Below, piece after piece: positions 1 through 7,313 of a DNA stretch of 10,659 bases. The stretch is from the NCBI GenBank assembly GCA_002424645.1, contig DIKU01000008.1, positions 1 through 10,659 on the forward strand, read 5' to 3'. A program made the translations under genes and the position numbers. The notes beneath the pieces are model-generated. The model was not told the DNA's origin. It worked only from the letters and a program-made list of their open reading frames with translations, and did not search any database. The stretch comes from Pelobacter sp. UBA5610. GTDB lineage: Bacteria > Desulfobacterota > Desulfuromonadia > Desulfuromonadales > Syntrophotaleaceae. Every line of letters begins with the position of its first letter. Position 1 is the first letter of the stretch.

Positions 1-110
1 AACAGAAGCCGGTGCCTGTTGTCTACCCGACCAATTACGGGGAGGATGCCCGCTACCTTGCGGCGCATCGCAGTTGCCAGAACTTGATTAAAGACCGTCA
101 GCTGATTTAG
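1..110 (+). CDS. 3' end of an unidentified gene (partial)
   Basis: The first 110 bases are open in frame 3 and end in TAG at 108-110. They encode about 35 C-terminal residues, containing the stretches VVYPTNYGEDARYLAAHRS and CQNLIKDRQLI. The rest of the gene lies to the left of the window. A strong terminator-like hairpin 50 bases downstream, on the right side for this gene, supports a real gene end here. The tail is hydrophilic with no membrane segment. I do not recognise the family and assign no function. The evidence is the open frame plus the following terminator, so the existence of the gene is likely but its identity is unknown. Confidence 0.55.
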   Translation, partial: QKPVPVVYPTNYGEDARYLAAHRSCQNLIKDRQLI

Positions 111-160
111 GCATCTTTCCGTTTGGAATGCCTTTTTGATTCATAAACAGAGTTGCACAT

Positions 161-188
161 AAAAAAGCCCGCGTCTGCGGGCTTTTTT
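161..188. terminator. Bidirectional intrinsic terminator between convergent genes
   Basis: AAAAAAGCCCGC at 161-172 and GCGGGCTTTTTT at 177-188 are perfect reverse complements around the 4-base loop GTCT. The GC-rich core is flanked by six A on one side and six T on the other, so the hairpin ends in a U-tract in either direction. It sits between the plus-strand partial gene ending at 110 and the minus-strand aas gene ending at 218, and can serve both. Confidence 0.93.
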
Positions 189-217
189 ATTCTCCACTTC
201 ATATTACAGGCCGGTTT

Positions 218-3200
218 TCATCCTGCAAGGGCCTCCAGGGCCAGACGCCTGGCGGTGCCGAGATCGGTTTTTCCTGTGCCTAAACGGGGGATTTGTTCCA
301 CCTCCACGAACATGGCAGGCAGCATGATGGGGATGATTTCGCCAATCAGGCTTTTCTTGATCGCGTCTCCTGACCATTCGGATTTCACCAATGCCACGAT
401 GCGTTCCCCTTTTTTTGTATCGGGTACCGCGACCGCCACAATCTCGGTCCCATCCGGGGTGATTTTGAGGATGGCGTCTTCTACCGCCGCCAGGCTGACC
501 ATCTCGCCACCAATCTTGGCAAATCGTGAATAGCGCCCGAGAATCGTCAAAAAGCCATCTTCGTCCAGCATTCCCTTGTCGCCGCTTTTGTACCAGCGAA
601 TACCGTTTTGTTCGACGATAGCCTCCCTGGTCCGCTCCTCGTCGCCCAGGTAGCCCTGCATGATCTGGGTTCCGCCTATCAGGATCAATCCCGCCTCATC
701 GGGTGGGAGATCCTGCAGCGTCTGCGGATCGACGATTCGAAAGGTGCTGCCGGGCAGGGGCAGTCCGACGGTGCCGGGTTTGTGTCCCAACTGCACGGAA
801 AAATCGGTCATATTCAAGGCATCGTTGACATTGACGCTGGCGACCGGGGTGGTTTCCGTGGTGCCGTAGCCTTCGTGAATCTCCAGCCCGAAACGGTCGC
901 GAAATGCCTGACGGATTTCGTTCGGCAGACGTTCGGCCCCGGCCACCACCTGTCGCAGGCTGCGGAACATCAAGGGATGCAGTTTTTTGTTGCGTGCGTA
1001 CATGCCCAGGAAAGTCGGTGTTCCGCACAGAATGGTGACCCCGTGTTCGGCTACAAGGCGGCCGATTTTACGGGCATCGGTAGGATCCGGCTGACAGACG
1101 AGGGGGATGCCCTGCAACAGCGGTAAAAAGGTGGTAATGGTCAGGCCGAAGGCGTGAAACAAGGGCAAGGTAGCGAGGATGACATCATCCTGGCAGGCAT
1201 TGAGCAGACAGCTGACCTGACGGATGTTTCCGACGATGTTGGTATGGCTGAGCATCACGCCCTTGGGAGTGCCTTCGCTGCCGCTGCTGAACAGAATGGT
1301 TGCGGTATCCTCCCGGGACGCTTGCTTGAAAAATATCGGGCGCAGCATAAAGGCCGGAAATACGCGGGCCATGATCAGGCAAAGCAGCAGCGCCACCCGG
1401 TTCAGGTTGCGTCGCACATCCTCCAGGTAGATAACCTGTCTGCCTTCAAACGCTGCATCCAGATCGAAGCCTTTGGCCCGCAGTCGGGTCAAAAAGCGCT
1501 CCGAAGTCACCACCGTTTTAATCTCGGCTTTGGTCATGCATTTGGCCATGATATCGGCGCCGGCAGTGTAATTGAGATTGACGACCGTCCTGGCGCGTAT
1601 CAGTAAGGCCAAGTTGGCTATAATACCGCCGGCGCTGGGGGGCAACAGGATACCGACATTTCTGGCTTCGCCGACGAGCTTGGCGAGTTGTTTCGACATG
1701 GCCAGGCAAACTCCCAGCAGCCGGGTGCCGGAAAATGAGGTGCCGTCCGCATCGATGACGCAAGTACTCCCCATTTGCTTTTTGACTCTTTTGAGCCAGG
1801 ATACGGCCAGGGTGTCAAACGTTTCGCTATAGTATTTCCAGGTTTCGATGGATAGATGAAAAACCGCGGCCTTGACCTGGCGGGCATCGGCTTCCCGCGG
1901 TAGCGCCTGACCGAAGCTGACCGTAACGTCACGCACTGTTCCGCACCCGGTTGTGCGTCGCAATTGGGACGACGCGAAGGAAAACGCACTGCCCCAAAGA
2001 CCCCGGAGATAAAAGGGAACAATCACGCAATCGGCGTGACGCGCCGCTTCTTCAAAGCCTCGTTTGAATTCGCCAAGTTGACCGTTACGGCTCAGGGCTC
2101 CCTCGGGAAACAGCGCAACGACTTCCCCCCGGTCCAAGGCTTTGCTGACTTCCTCCAGGGCGCTGCGAAAACCGCGTCCCGAGATGGGAATCGCGTGAAA
2201 CAGATCGAGCGCCCAGCGCCAGTACCAGCGCTCGTAGAAGCTGCGTGCCATGACAAAGCGTAACGGTCGGGGCACCGCCAGTTGCAAAACAGCCCAGTCA
2301 AGGAAACTGGTGTGGTTTCCTAGCAGCAGCACACCGCCCTGGGAGGGGATGTTGTTCAGTCCCGAAACGGTAAGGTTGTAGCGTTGGGACACAACGACGC
2401 GTAACAGATACCGTAACAACGACTGGGGCAATTTCCACAGGGCATAGATCGTTCCGATCAGCACGATGGCCGCGAGTATCTTAAACAGAGGTACGCTGCT
2501 GATTCCGTAGTTTGCGGCCAGCAAGGTGCCGCCCAGAAAGAGCAGCATCGCGACATTTTGCATGAAATTGTTGCCGGCCAAAACCCGCCCGAGATCGCCT
2601 TCTTTGGCATTGAATTGAATGAGGGCGTTGAGCGGGACGACCAGCATGCCGCCTGCCATGCCATACAGAAACAGGAGGCTGCCCAGGGCCATGGGGTGGG
2701 TAATGCCGGGCAGCAGGAACAGGCAAAGGGTCATGATGACGGATGCCGCGGGGATCAGACCCGTTTCGATATAATTTTTGCTGCATCGGCCAGCCGTCAT
2801 GGAGCCAAAGAATAAGCCCACGCCGCCGACCGCCAGCATTCCCTGGGCGACAACCGTATTGTTTTCGCCGACGGTCGCCTTGAGATGCGCGCCAAACGCA
2901 GCAAGGAGTACCTGATTGACAGCCCAGAAGATACTTAATCCCATCACTGCCAGCCAGATGGTGTTGTTGCCCGACAGCAATCGAAAGTTCGTCCGCAACT
3001 GACGTCCGCTCAGGTAATCGGACCAGGCCAGCCGCAGGCCTCGATCTCCGGGGATAGTTTTTGGCAAACCACGGGTCAAGAGTGTTTGCAATACGGCACC
3101 TGCCACCAGACAGTAGCCACTGGGGGCGATAGTCCGCAGGATGGCGGCCGGAGTGAGTGCGGAATCGCCCAGTAAGTATTCGAAAATGATCGAATAGATC

Positions 3201-3667
3201 ACGCCCCCGGCCAGGATTGCGACAATGGTGACCGATTGCACGATCGCATTGCCACCGGCCAGTTTCTCCTTGCCTACGAGTTCCTTGAGGTAAGCGTATT
3301 TGGCGGGAGAATAGATGGCACTCTGGGCGGCGAGCAGGAAGGTCAGGGCGAAGGCCGGCCAGAACAGGCCAAGGTGGTAACAGAGGACGATCAGTAGCGT
3401 CAGGGGGATGGTTGCTGCGGCACAGAGTTTGATGACGGCATTTTTGGCGAAGCGATCAGACAGGAAGCCGCTGGGGGTAAAGAGCAGGATGAAGGGCAAC
3501 AGAATCAGAGCGTTGACTACCGCCGTCAGGGCAATTTGCTCCGTCCCTTCGTAACACTTGAAAACGATATTCTGAATAATAATCTTGTGACCAAGATCGG
3601 TTATGGTATTGAGCAACACCACCGCGATATAGGGGGTGAACCCGGGGATGCGAAACAGTTGCTTCAT
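218..3667 (-). CDS. aas: Fused lysophospholipid transporter / acyltransferase / acyl-ACP synthetase (LplT-PlsC-Aas)
   Basis: This 1149-residue inner-membrane protein joins three activities of lysophospholipid salvage. Residues 1-420 form a major-facilitator transporter with many hydrophobic helices, resembling LplT, which flips lysophospholipids inward. Residues 430-630 are a PlsC-type acyltransferase with the HX4D motif at H452-D457 (NHTSFLDW) and FPEG at 520-523. Residues 640-1149 are an AMP-forming acyl-ACP synthetase: P-loop SSGSEGTPKG at 794-803, GYGTTETTP at 933-941, YKSGD ending at D1030, and the C-terminal lysine in GTGKTD (K1133). All catalytic motifs are intact. In E. coli the transporter and the two-domain Aas are separate neighbouring genes; here they are one chain. 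The start at 3667 has GGAGG at 3676-3680, 8 bases upstream. The gene follows rrtA on the same strand after a 150-base gap and ends at the hairpin at 161-188. Family assignment is strong; substrate preference (lyso-PE in E. coli) is inferred. Confidence 0.93.
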   Translation of the reverse strand: MKQLFRIPGFTPYIAVVLLNTITDLGHKIIIQNIVFKCYEGTEQIALTAVVNALILLPFILLFTPSGFLSDRFAKNAVIKLCAAATIPLTLLIVLCYHLGLFWPAFALTFLLAAQSAIYSPAKYAYLKELVGKEKLAGGNAIVQSVTIVAILAGGVIYSIIFEYLLGDSALTPAAILRTIAPSGYCLVAGAVLQTLLTRGLPKTIPGDRGLRLAWSDYLSGRQLRTNFRLLSGNNTIWLAVMGLSIFWAVNQVLLAAFGAHLKATVGENNTVVAQGMLAVGGVGLFFGSMTAGRCSKNYIETGLIPAASVIMTLCLFLLPGITHPMALGSLLFLYGMAGGMLVVPLNALIQFNAKEGDLGRVLAGNNFMQNVAMLLFLGGTLLAANYGISSVPLFKILAAIVLIGTIYALWKLPQSLLRYLLRVVVSQRYNLTVSGLNNIPSQGGVLLLGNHTSFLDWAVLQLAVPRPLRFVMARSFYERWYWRWALDLFHAIPISGRGFRSALEEVSKALDRGEVVALFPEGALSRNGQLGEFKRGFEEAARHADCVIVPFYLRGLWGSAFSFASSQLRRTTGCGTVRDVTVSFGQALPREADARQVKAAVFHLSIETWKYYSETFDTLAVSWLKRVKKQMGSTCVIDADGTSFSGTRLLGVCLAMSKQLAKLVGEARNVGILLPPSAGGIIANLALLIRARTVVNLNYTAGADIMAKCMTKAEIKTVVTSERFLTRLRAKGFDLDAAFEGRQVIYLEDVRRNLNRVALLLCLIMARVFPAFMLRPIFFKQASREDTATILFSSGSEGTPKGVMLSHTNIVGNIRQVSCLLNACQDDVILATLPLFHAFGLTITTFLPLLQGIPLVCQPDPTDARKIGRLVAEHGVTILCGTPTFLGMYARNKKLHPLMFRSLRQVVAGAERLPNEIRQAFRDRFGLEIHEGYGTTETTPVASVNVNDALNMTDFSVQLGHKPGTVGLPLPGSTFRIVDPQTLQDLPPDEAGLILIGGTQIMQGYLGDEERTREAIVEQNGIRWYKSGDKGMLDEDGFLTILGRYSRFAKIGGEMVSLAAVEDAILKITPDGTEIVAVAVPDTKKGERIVALVKSEWSGDAIKKSLIGEIIPIMLPAMFVEVEQIPRLGTGKTDLGTARRLALEALAG

Positions 3668-3804
3668 AATAAATTCCTCCCCACAGACGGGCGAATATTG
3701 CCACGCCTGATCTTTTCAAGTGAAATCCCATTAAATGCAGTAAATCTTTGCAAAGCTACAGAGTTCATCTTTCTATGTCAATGATCAATGGCGCCGCGGC
3801 TGCC

Positions 3805-3833
3805 ATTATATAGAAAGTTATGGCCTGTAATTA
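3805..3833 (-). promoter_or_regulatory. Candidate promoter for aas
   Basis: On the minus strand an exact TATAAT -10 hexamer lies at 3805-3810, just past the rrtA stop codon. The -35 is weak: ATTACA at 15-base spacing or TAATTA at 17. Transcription would begin near 3798 and give a leader of about 130 bases before the aas start. A GC-rich hairpin (AATGGC/GCCATT, 3787-3807) overlaps the -10 and start region. A perfect TTGACA also occurs on this strand near 3775-3780, but no good -10 follows it. This is a motif match only. Confidence 0.35.
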
Positions 3834-4465
3834 TCCACCTTTTCACGAAACGTGCTGAAAAGAAGTTGATTCCACCAGACCAGGCTGATGACGATGCCGG
3901 CCCAAAGCCCAGCCGCATGCGCCTGCGGCACAGACGGCCATGCCGTTGCGGTAAACAGTGCTTGGTCGTGAAGGCATTCCAGGGCGATTTTCAAACTAGC
4001 GGCAAAACCGACAGCGACTGCCAGTCCACTGCGGCTGTTGCGCCACTGTTGTATCAGGCCGGCCGCCAGCAGGGTATTGAGAAGTCCCGACAGCCCGCAA
4101 TAACGCAGGGGAGCCTGTCCCCACCAGAGCCAGGCATTCACGGCAAGCATGCCGCTCGCCATGACGGTGAGAAACCGTGCACGGGAAAACCGGTCTTCAA
4201 ACAGCCACCCGAGAATCAGTAATCCGGCCACATCCCAACCGAGATGGGAAAGGTCGCAATGAATCAGGTGTCCGGTTACCAACCGCCACCACTGGCCGTG
4301 TGTGACCGCGACACGGTCAAAGATCAAAGCGGGGGCCGCCGGTCCGGCCCCCAGGTAGAGTAAAAGGGCAAGGGCGGACATGGTCAGGGTCAACCATGGT
4401 GCGCTCCGGTGGATAGGATGCCCATTCAACTCAATATTATGATTATTTGAAGTTTTGCTTGCCAT
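3818..4465 (-). CDS. rrtA: Rhombosortase (rhomboid-family intramembrane serine protease)
   Basis: This 215-residue polytopic membrane protein has the short rhomboid-like core of rhombosortases, with about six hydrophobic segments between residues 23 and 203. The conserved N-terminal motif appears as TGHLIHCDLSHLGWD (residues 65-78). The catalytic serine is in YCGLSG (S126) and the catalytic histidine is in QAHAAG (H183), so the Ser-His dyad is present. Rhombosortases recognise GlyGly-CTERM tails on exported proteins, cleave near the glycines, and in Vibrio are linked to release or surface placement of those proteins. The gene starts 8 bases after the stop of the VIT/VWA gene, whose C-terminus is such a tail. 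The ribosome site GGAG (4478-4481) lies over the end of that gene, 12 bases before the ATG, suggesting translational coupling. A generic rhomboid protease is the alternative, but size, motifs and neighbour favour rhombosortase. Confidence 0.88.
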   Translation of the reverse strand: MASKTSNNHNIELNGHPIHRSAPWLTLTMSALALLLYLGAGPAAPALIFDRVAVTHGQWWRLVTGHLIHCDLSHLGWDVAGLLILGWLFEDRFSRARFLTVMASGMLAVNAWLWWGQAPLRYCGLSGLLNTLLAAGLIQQWRNSRSGLAVAVGFAASLKIALECLHDQALFTATAWPSVPQAHAAGLWAGIVISLVWWNQLLFSTFREKVDNYRP

Positions 4466-4473
4466 GGCAGCAT

Positions 4474-6615
4474 CTAACTCCGATGGCGGTTTTTGTTTTG
4501 ACCGGTCAGGCGCAGTGCCGCCAGGGGTGCCAGCAATAAGCCGTACCAGAGATCCAGTGCGCCTCCGCCGCCACCAAAAGAAGGGCGAGGCGAGGTGAAC
4601 ATCGGCTTTGAGCTATCGACCCGGGTCGATTTTGCCGGCTGCACTGCACGCTGTGCCTGAGCTGTGGTTTCCAGTTCGCGACGGGTCCGGTTGCGGCGCT
4701 GAACTCCCCGTTGGGTGAACTGCTCTTCGGACATGACCAGCATCGATGTGTAGTCGGTGACCAGACTGTATTCCAATGCCACATCGGTTATGCCCTGCTT
4801 AAGATCCGCTGCTTCACCGAAATCCTCGATTTCAGCCTGCATGTCCTCAATGGTCGCATAAGCCCAGAGGCGCTCTATTTCAGGGTTGAGTGCGGATGCC
4901 GAGGGGAAGTTAAACCTGGTCTGGTACGTTTTGGACTCGCCGGCGACCTTGCCGGACAGGCGAACGGTTGTTTCGCCAGCCTTCCAGTAGTGGCCAAAAA
5001 TTACCAATTGTTGCCCCCGGTAAAGACTGCCGATGGTGCGGGGGGTCAAGTCGGCTACTTTGATGCCTTCGATGTCGAGTTTGACGCCATGCAGCGCTTC
5101 ATGCGAGACCTTATCCATGGCCAGCAACAACTTGCCGACAATGTCATCGGCATTGGAAATGCTCAGGGCAAAGCCGTTGGATGCTTTGGTGATGGCCTCG
5201 AGCAGGGGCACATTGGCGCTGTTACCCATGATGAAAGTAAACAGGCGGATATCCCTTTTTTCCAAGAGCTGGATAAATTTTCGCTGTGCGGTTTCTCCGA
5301 CGTTGGCCACGCCATCTGTCACCAGTACAATGGCACCGGTTCGATCGGCATCGAGACCTCGCAGGCCCATTTTGAGACCGGCAAACAGGTTGGTGCTGCT
5401 TGAAGGAGTGACCTGAGCCACCTTGTCGCACCAGGTCGAAACGTTGTGCTCATTGGCGGTGACGAAGCCGGAGGTCAGTTCGTGCGCTTCGTCATTGAAC
5501 AGCACAATCCGGAATCGATCGTCCGGGCGCATCTTCTTTAAAGCGCGCTGCACGCCATCCGTCAGCGTTGCATATTTGCCCCGCATGGAACCGGAGATGT
5601 CGAGTACGAAGATCCAGTCGCGGCCACCGGTGATCGGTTGCAGATCATCGCCGGGGGTCAGGGTCAACATAAAGGTGCCGCGGTCACTGCCCGCTTCTTT
5701 GTGGGCGACCATCTCGACACTGCCTGGGAGCCCCTCCTGATGGCGCCAATACAGAACAATGTCCTGGTCAAGGCGGAAGCTGGCTGAAGCACGGCCATCT
5801 CCAACTGTTTGGGCGGTGGGTGTAGCGTCCGACTGCGCAGAAGGGGGGGCGGAGCGGGGGATGGGGGCAAGATCGGGGTTTTGAGGTTTGGCATGGGTTG
5901 CTGAGGCCCCGGCGTTGTTGGATAGATGGATAACCCAGTCACCGTTGGCGTCACGATTGATCTGGGCCCCTGGATGATTGGGAAGCCGTACCGCATCGAC
6001 GGGGTAGGAAGAGCGAATCCGCATGTCAAAACGAAAGTGTCCGGTGATTTCATCGTTAGCCGTCCAGAAAGCCAGTTTTTCTTCGTCAACGCCACCGTCT
6101 TCAAGGGGATAGACATACCTGCCTATGCCGGTGTCGACATGGGCCGGTTGCAGGTAAACCAGTCGTATGCGCGTATCCTGCCCGGCGCGGACCGGGGAAA
6201 CGCTGATGTCAAAGGTTTTGTAGTGATCTTTCTCGGTGAGCCCGGCATCGCGGCCGGCGGCTTTTTCCTCTTCGTAAATACGGCGGGCCTCTTTTTTCTC
6301 AAACACCTCTCCCGTTACCGGCTTGCCGTTGATCCACATGGTAAACTCGGCCACGGCAGCGTGTTCCGGAACCGGGCAGGAGTAAACGGCCTCCAGATCC
6401 CGGTCATGGGGGTTGTGAAACACCTGTTCTACACTGGTTATGGCATAGCCGTCTTCAACGACGACCTTTACCGTGTGGTCTCGGATAGCCAGGGCAGGGA
6501 GCGAGCCGTCCTTTGGCGTCAGCAGCCCCGCAGCGAAAACCTGTGTCCATGAAAATGCCATGCAGAAGAGCAGAGATGTTGCTAAGGATATTACCCATTT
6601 TGTCCGCTGCGTCAT
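4474..6615 (-). CDS. Secreted VIT and VWA domain protein with GlyGly-CTERM-like tail
   Basis: The 713-residue protein begins with a signal peptide (basic start, hydrophobic core about 8-23, likely cleavage near VFAAG at 26-30). A VIT (vault protein inter-alpha-trypsin) domain spans about 35-160. A Pro/Ala-rich linker lies around 235-275. A von Willebrand A domain spans about 332-500 with a complete metal-ion-dependent adhesion site: DISGS (D339, S341, S343), T408 in SSSTN and D434 in TDG. A basic, low-complexity segment (636-680) precedes five glycines and a hydrophobic tail (681-713). The domain order matches proteins annotated as marine proteobacterial sortase targets, but those normally carry LPXTG-type tails; here the tail is of rhombosortase type and rrtA follows at once. 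The start at 6615 has GGAGG at 6621-6625, 5 bases upstream. The role is probably metal-dependent adhesion or ligand binding at the cell surface; the ligand is unknown. Confidence 0.92.
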   Translation of the reverse strand: MTQRTKWVISLATSLLFCMAFSWTQVFAAGLLTPKDGSLPALAIRDHTVKVVVEDGYAITSVEQVFHNPHDRDLEAVYSCPVPEHAAVAEFTMWINGKPVTGEVFEKKEARRIYEEEKAAGRDAGLTEKDHYKTFDISVSPVRAGQDTRIRLVYLQPAHVDTGIGRYVYPLEDGGVDEEKLAFWTANDEITGHFRFDMRIRSSYPVDAVRLPNHPGAQINRDANGDWVIHLSNNAGASATHAKPQNPDLAPIPRSAPPSAQSDATPTAQTVGDGRASASFRLDQDIVLYWRHQEGLPGSVEMVAHKEAGSDRGTFMLTLTPGDDLQPITGGRDWIFVLDISGSMRGKYATLTDGVQRALKKMRPDDRFRIVLFNDEAHELTSGFVTANEHNVSTWCDKVAQVTPSSSTNLFAGLKMGLRGLDADRTGAIVLVTDGVANVGETAQRKFIQLLEKRDIRLFTFIMGNSANVPLLEAITKASNGFALSISNADDIVGKLLLAMDKVSHEALHGVKLDIEGIKVADLTPRTIGSLYRGQQLVIFGHYWKAGETTVRLSGKVAGESKTYQTRFNFPSASALNPEIERLWAYATIEDMQAEIEDFGEAADLKQGITDVALEYSLVTDYTSMLVMSEEQFTQRGVQRRNRTRRELETTAQAQRAVQPAKSTRVDSSKPMFTSPRPSFGGGGGALDLWYGLLLAPLAALRLTGQNKNRHRS
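4477..4575 (-). other. Coding segment for the GlyGly-CTERM-like sorting tail
   Basis: This is the last 33 codons of the VIT/VWA gene. It encodes five consecutive glycines (residues 681-685), ALDLW, a hydrophobic helix rich in Leu and Ala (about 689-703) and a basic end with K708, R710 and R712. This is the three-part plan of GlyGly-CTERM signals: glycines, transmembrane helix, basic cluster. The helix contains a proline (P697) and the basic end is looser than in typical examples, so it may be a variant form suited to the adjacent protease. Confidence 0.75.
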
Positions 6616-6627
6616 TGTATCCTCCTT

Positions 6628-6651
6628 TAGTAAATAAATGTTTATTTACTA
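6628..6651. promoter_or_regulatory. Palindromic operator upstream of the VIT/VWA gene
   Basis: TAGTAAATAAA (6628-6638) and TTTATTTACTA (6641-6651) are perfect 11-base inverted arms around a TG centre. The site ends 2 bases from the ribosome-binding site of the VIT/VWA gene and lies across its predicted promoter. A related palindrome precedes the tetR gene (18 of 24 positions match when aligned in reverse orientation). TetR-family repressors bind palindromes of this kind, so it is most likely the target of the upstream regulator. No operator match was tested experimentally. Confidence 0.8.
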
Positions 6652-6661
6652 TTGTTGGCAA
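6633..6661 (-). promoter_or_regulatory. Predicted sigma-70 promoter for the VIT/VWA-rrtA operon
   Basis: On the minus strand TTGCCA (6656-6661, five of six to TTGACA) is followed after 17 bases by TTTATT (6633-6638, four of six to TATAAT). The start point would fall near 6626, giving a leader of only about 10 bases before the start codon. The 24-base palindrome fills the spacer and covers the -10, which is a classic repression layout. Confidence 0.55.
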
Positions 6662-6685
6662 AAAAATTTGCCTCCGGTTTACGCT

Positions 6686-7255
6686 TTAGCTACAGCCCAC
6701 CAAGCGCTGACAGGCTTCGATGACCATCTCTACGGTTTGGTCATTGACGCTCAATCGTCCATAACCATGCATGATCAGTGGCTGAAGGATGGCTCCCATC
6801 AAAAGCCCGGCAAGCAAAACCGGGTCCTGATCGGTGATGTCGCCTTCCGTTATTCCCCGGCGGATAAAGTTGATGGCCATATCGTTGGGATTGTTTGTTT
6901 CATCCAGGATTGCCTGTTCCGGGAAGTTGTGCTGGCTGAGCAGAATAAATGAAAAACGGTCGGGATGTTGAGCATAATAACCGTAGATATACCGTATTGC
7001 ATCGGCAAGTCGGTCGGGGAACGACGCCCGGCTCTGCAGTATCGGCAACAGCAAATCGGTAAAGCTCTTCAATTCCTGGGAAAAGAGCTGCCAGGCCATG
7101 GAGTTTTTGCTTTTGTAATGCCTGTAAAGCGCTCCTTCCGTGGCACCGGCTTCCAGGGCGATATCCTTAAGGGTGGTTGCCGCCAGGCCCTTGCGGGAAA
7201 AGAGCTTGATCGCTGCCGTTTCGATATGTGTTTTTTTACTGATGGGGCGCGCCAT
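6686..7255 (-). CDS. TetR/AcrR-family transcriptional regulator
   Basis: The 189-residue protein has the usual TetR length. The N-terminal helix-turn-helix spans about residues 10-55, with the signature TTLKDIALEAGATEGALYRHY at 27-46 and the following K-S-K. The all-helical C-terminal part (about 55-189) is the ligand-binding and dimer domain; it gives no clear hint of the ligand. GGAGG at 7264-7268 sits 8 bases before the ATG. The gene ends 70 bases before the VIT/VWA gene on the same strand. Matching palindromes lie upstream of both genes, so it most likely represses itself and the VIT/VWA-rrtA cassette. Relatives with this kind of GTAA-rich operator include repressors responding to fatty acyl compounds or drugs, but the inducer here is unknown. 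Confidence 0.92.
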   Translation of the reverse strand: MARPISKKTHIETAAIKLFSRKGLAATTLKDIALEAGATEGALYRHYKSKNSMAWQLFSQELKSFTDLLLPILQSRASFPDRLADAIRYIYGYYAQHPDRFSFILLSQHNFPEQAILDETNNPNDMAINFIRRGITEGDITDQDPVLLAGLLMGAILQPLIMHGYGRLSVNDQTVEMVIEACQRLVGCS

Positions 7256-7275
7256 GCCTGGTTCCTCCGTTGAAT

Positions 7276-7297
7276 TTAAGTAAACAATTACTTACTA
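7276..7297. promoter_or_regulatory. Palindromic operator upstream of the tetR-family gene
   Basis: TAAGTAA (7277-7283) and TTACTTA (7288-7294) form 7-base perfect arms around ACAA. Read on the minus strand the site is TAGTAAGTAATTG followed by TTTACTTAA, agreeing with the site at 6628-6651 at 18 of 24 positions, including the outer TAGTAA and the central TGTTTA. It lies 8 bases beyond the GGAGG of the regulator gene and downstream of a perfect -35, fitting autorepression. Confidence 0.78.
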
Positions 7298-7313
7298 ATC
7301 GTAAAACTGTCAA
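7284..7313 (-). promoter_or_regulatory. Predicted promoter of the tetR-family gene
   Basis: A perfect TTGACA -35 lies on the minus strand at 7308-7313. The -10 is not clear: the best candidates, such as AATTGT at 18-base spacing, match three of six positions. The expected -10 position falls inside the palindrome at 7276-7297, so bound repressor would block polymerase. The -35 is the solid part of this call. Confidence 0.5.

Noticed and set aside
3746..3755. Palindrome CTTTGCAAAG upstream of aas as an operator
   Set aside because: It is a single 10-base site with no second copy and no regulator to link it to; it does not resemble the TetR palindromes.
4711..6552. Long plus-strand open frames (4711-5403, 5926-6552) opposite the VIT/VWA gene
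   Set aside because: They are antisense to conserved VIT and VWA motifs and encode no recognisable domains; they result from the codon use of the real gene.
6657..6672. Hairpin GGCAAA/TTTGCC as terminator of the tetR-family gene
   Set aside because: The stem is short and A/T-rich, no T-run follows on the minus strand, and it overlaps the predicted -35 of the VIT/VWA gene. It is more likely incidental.
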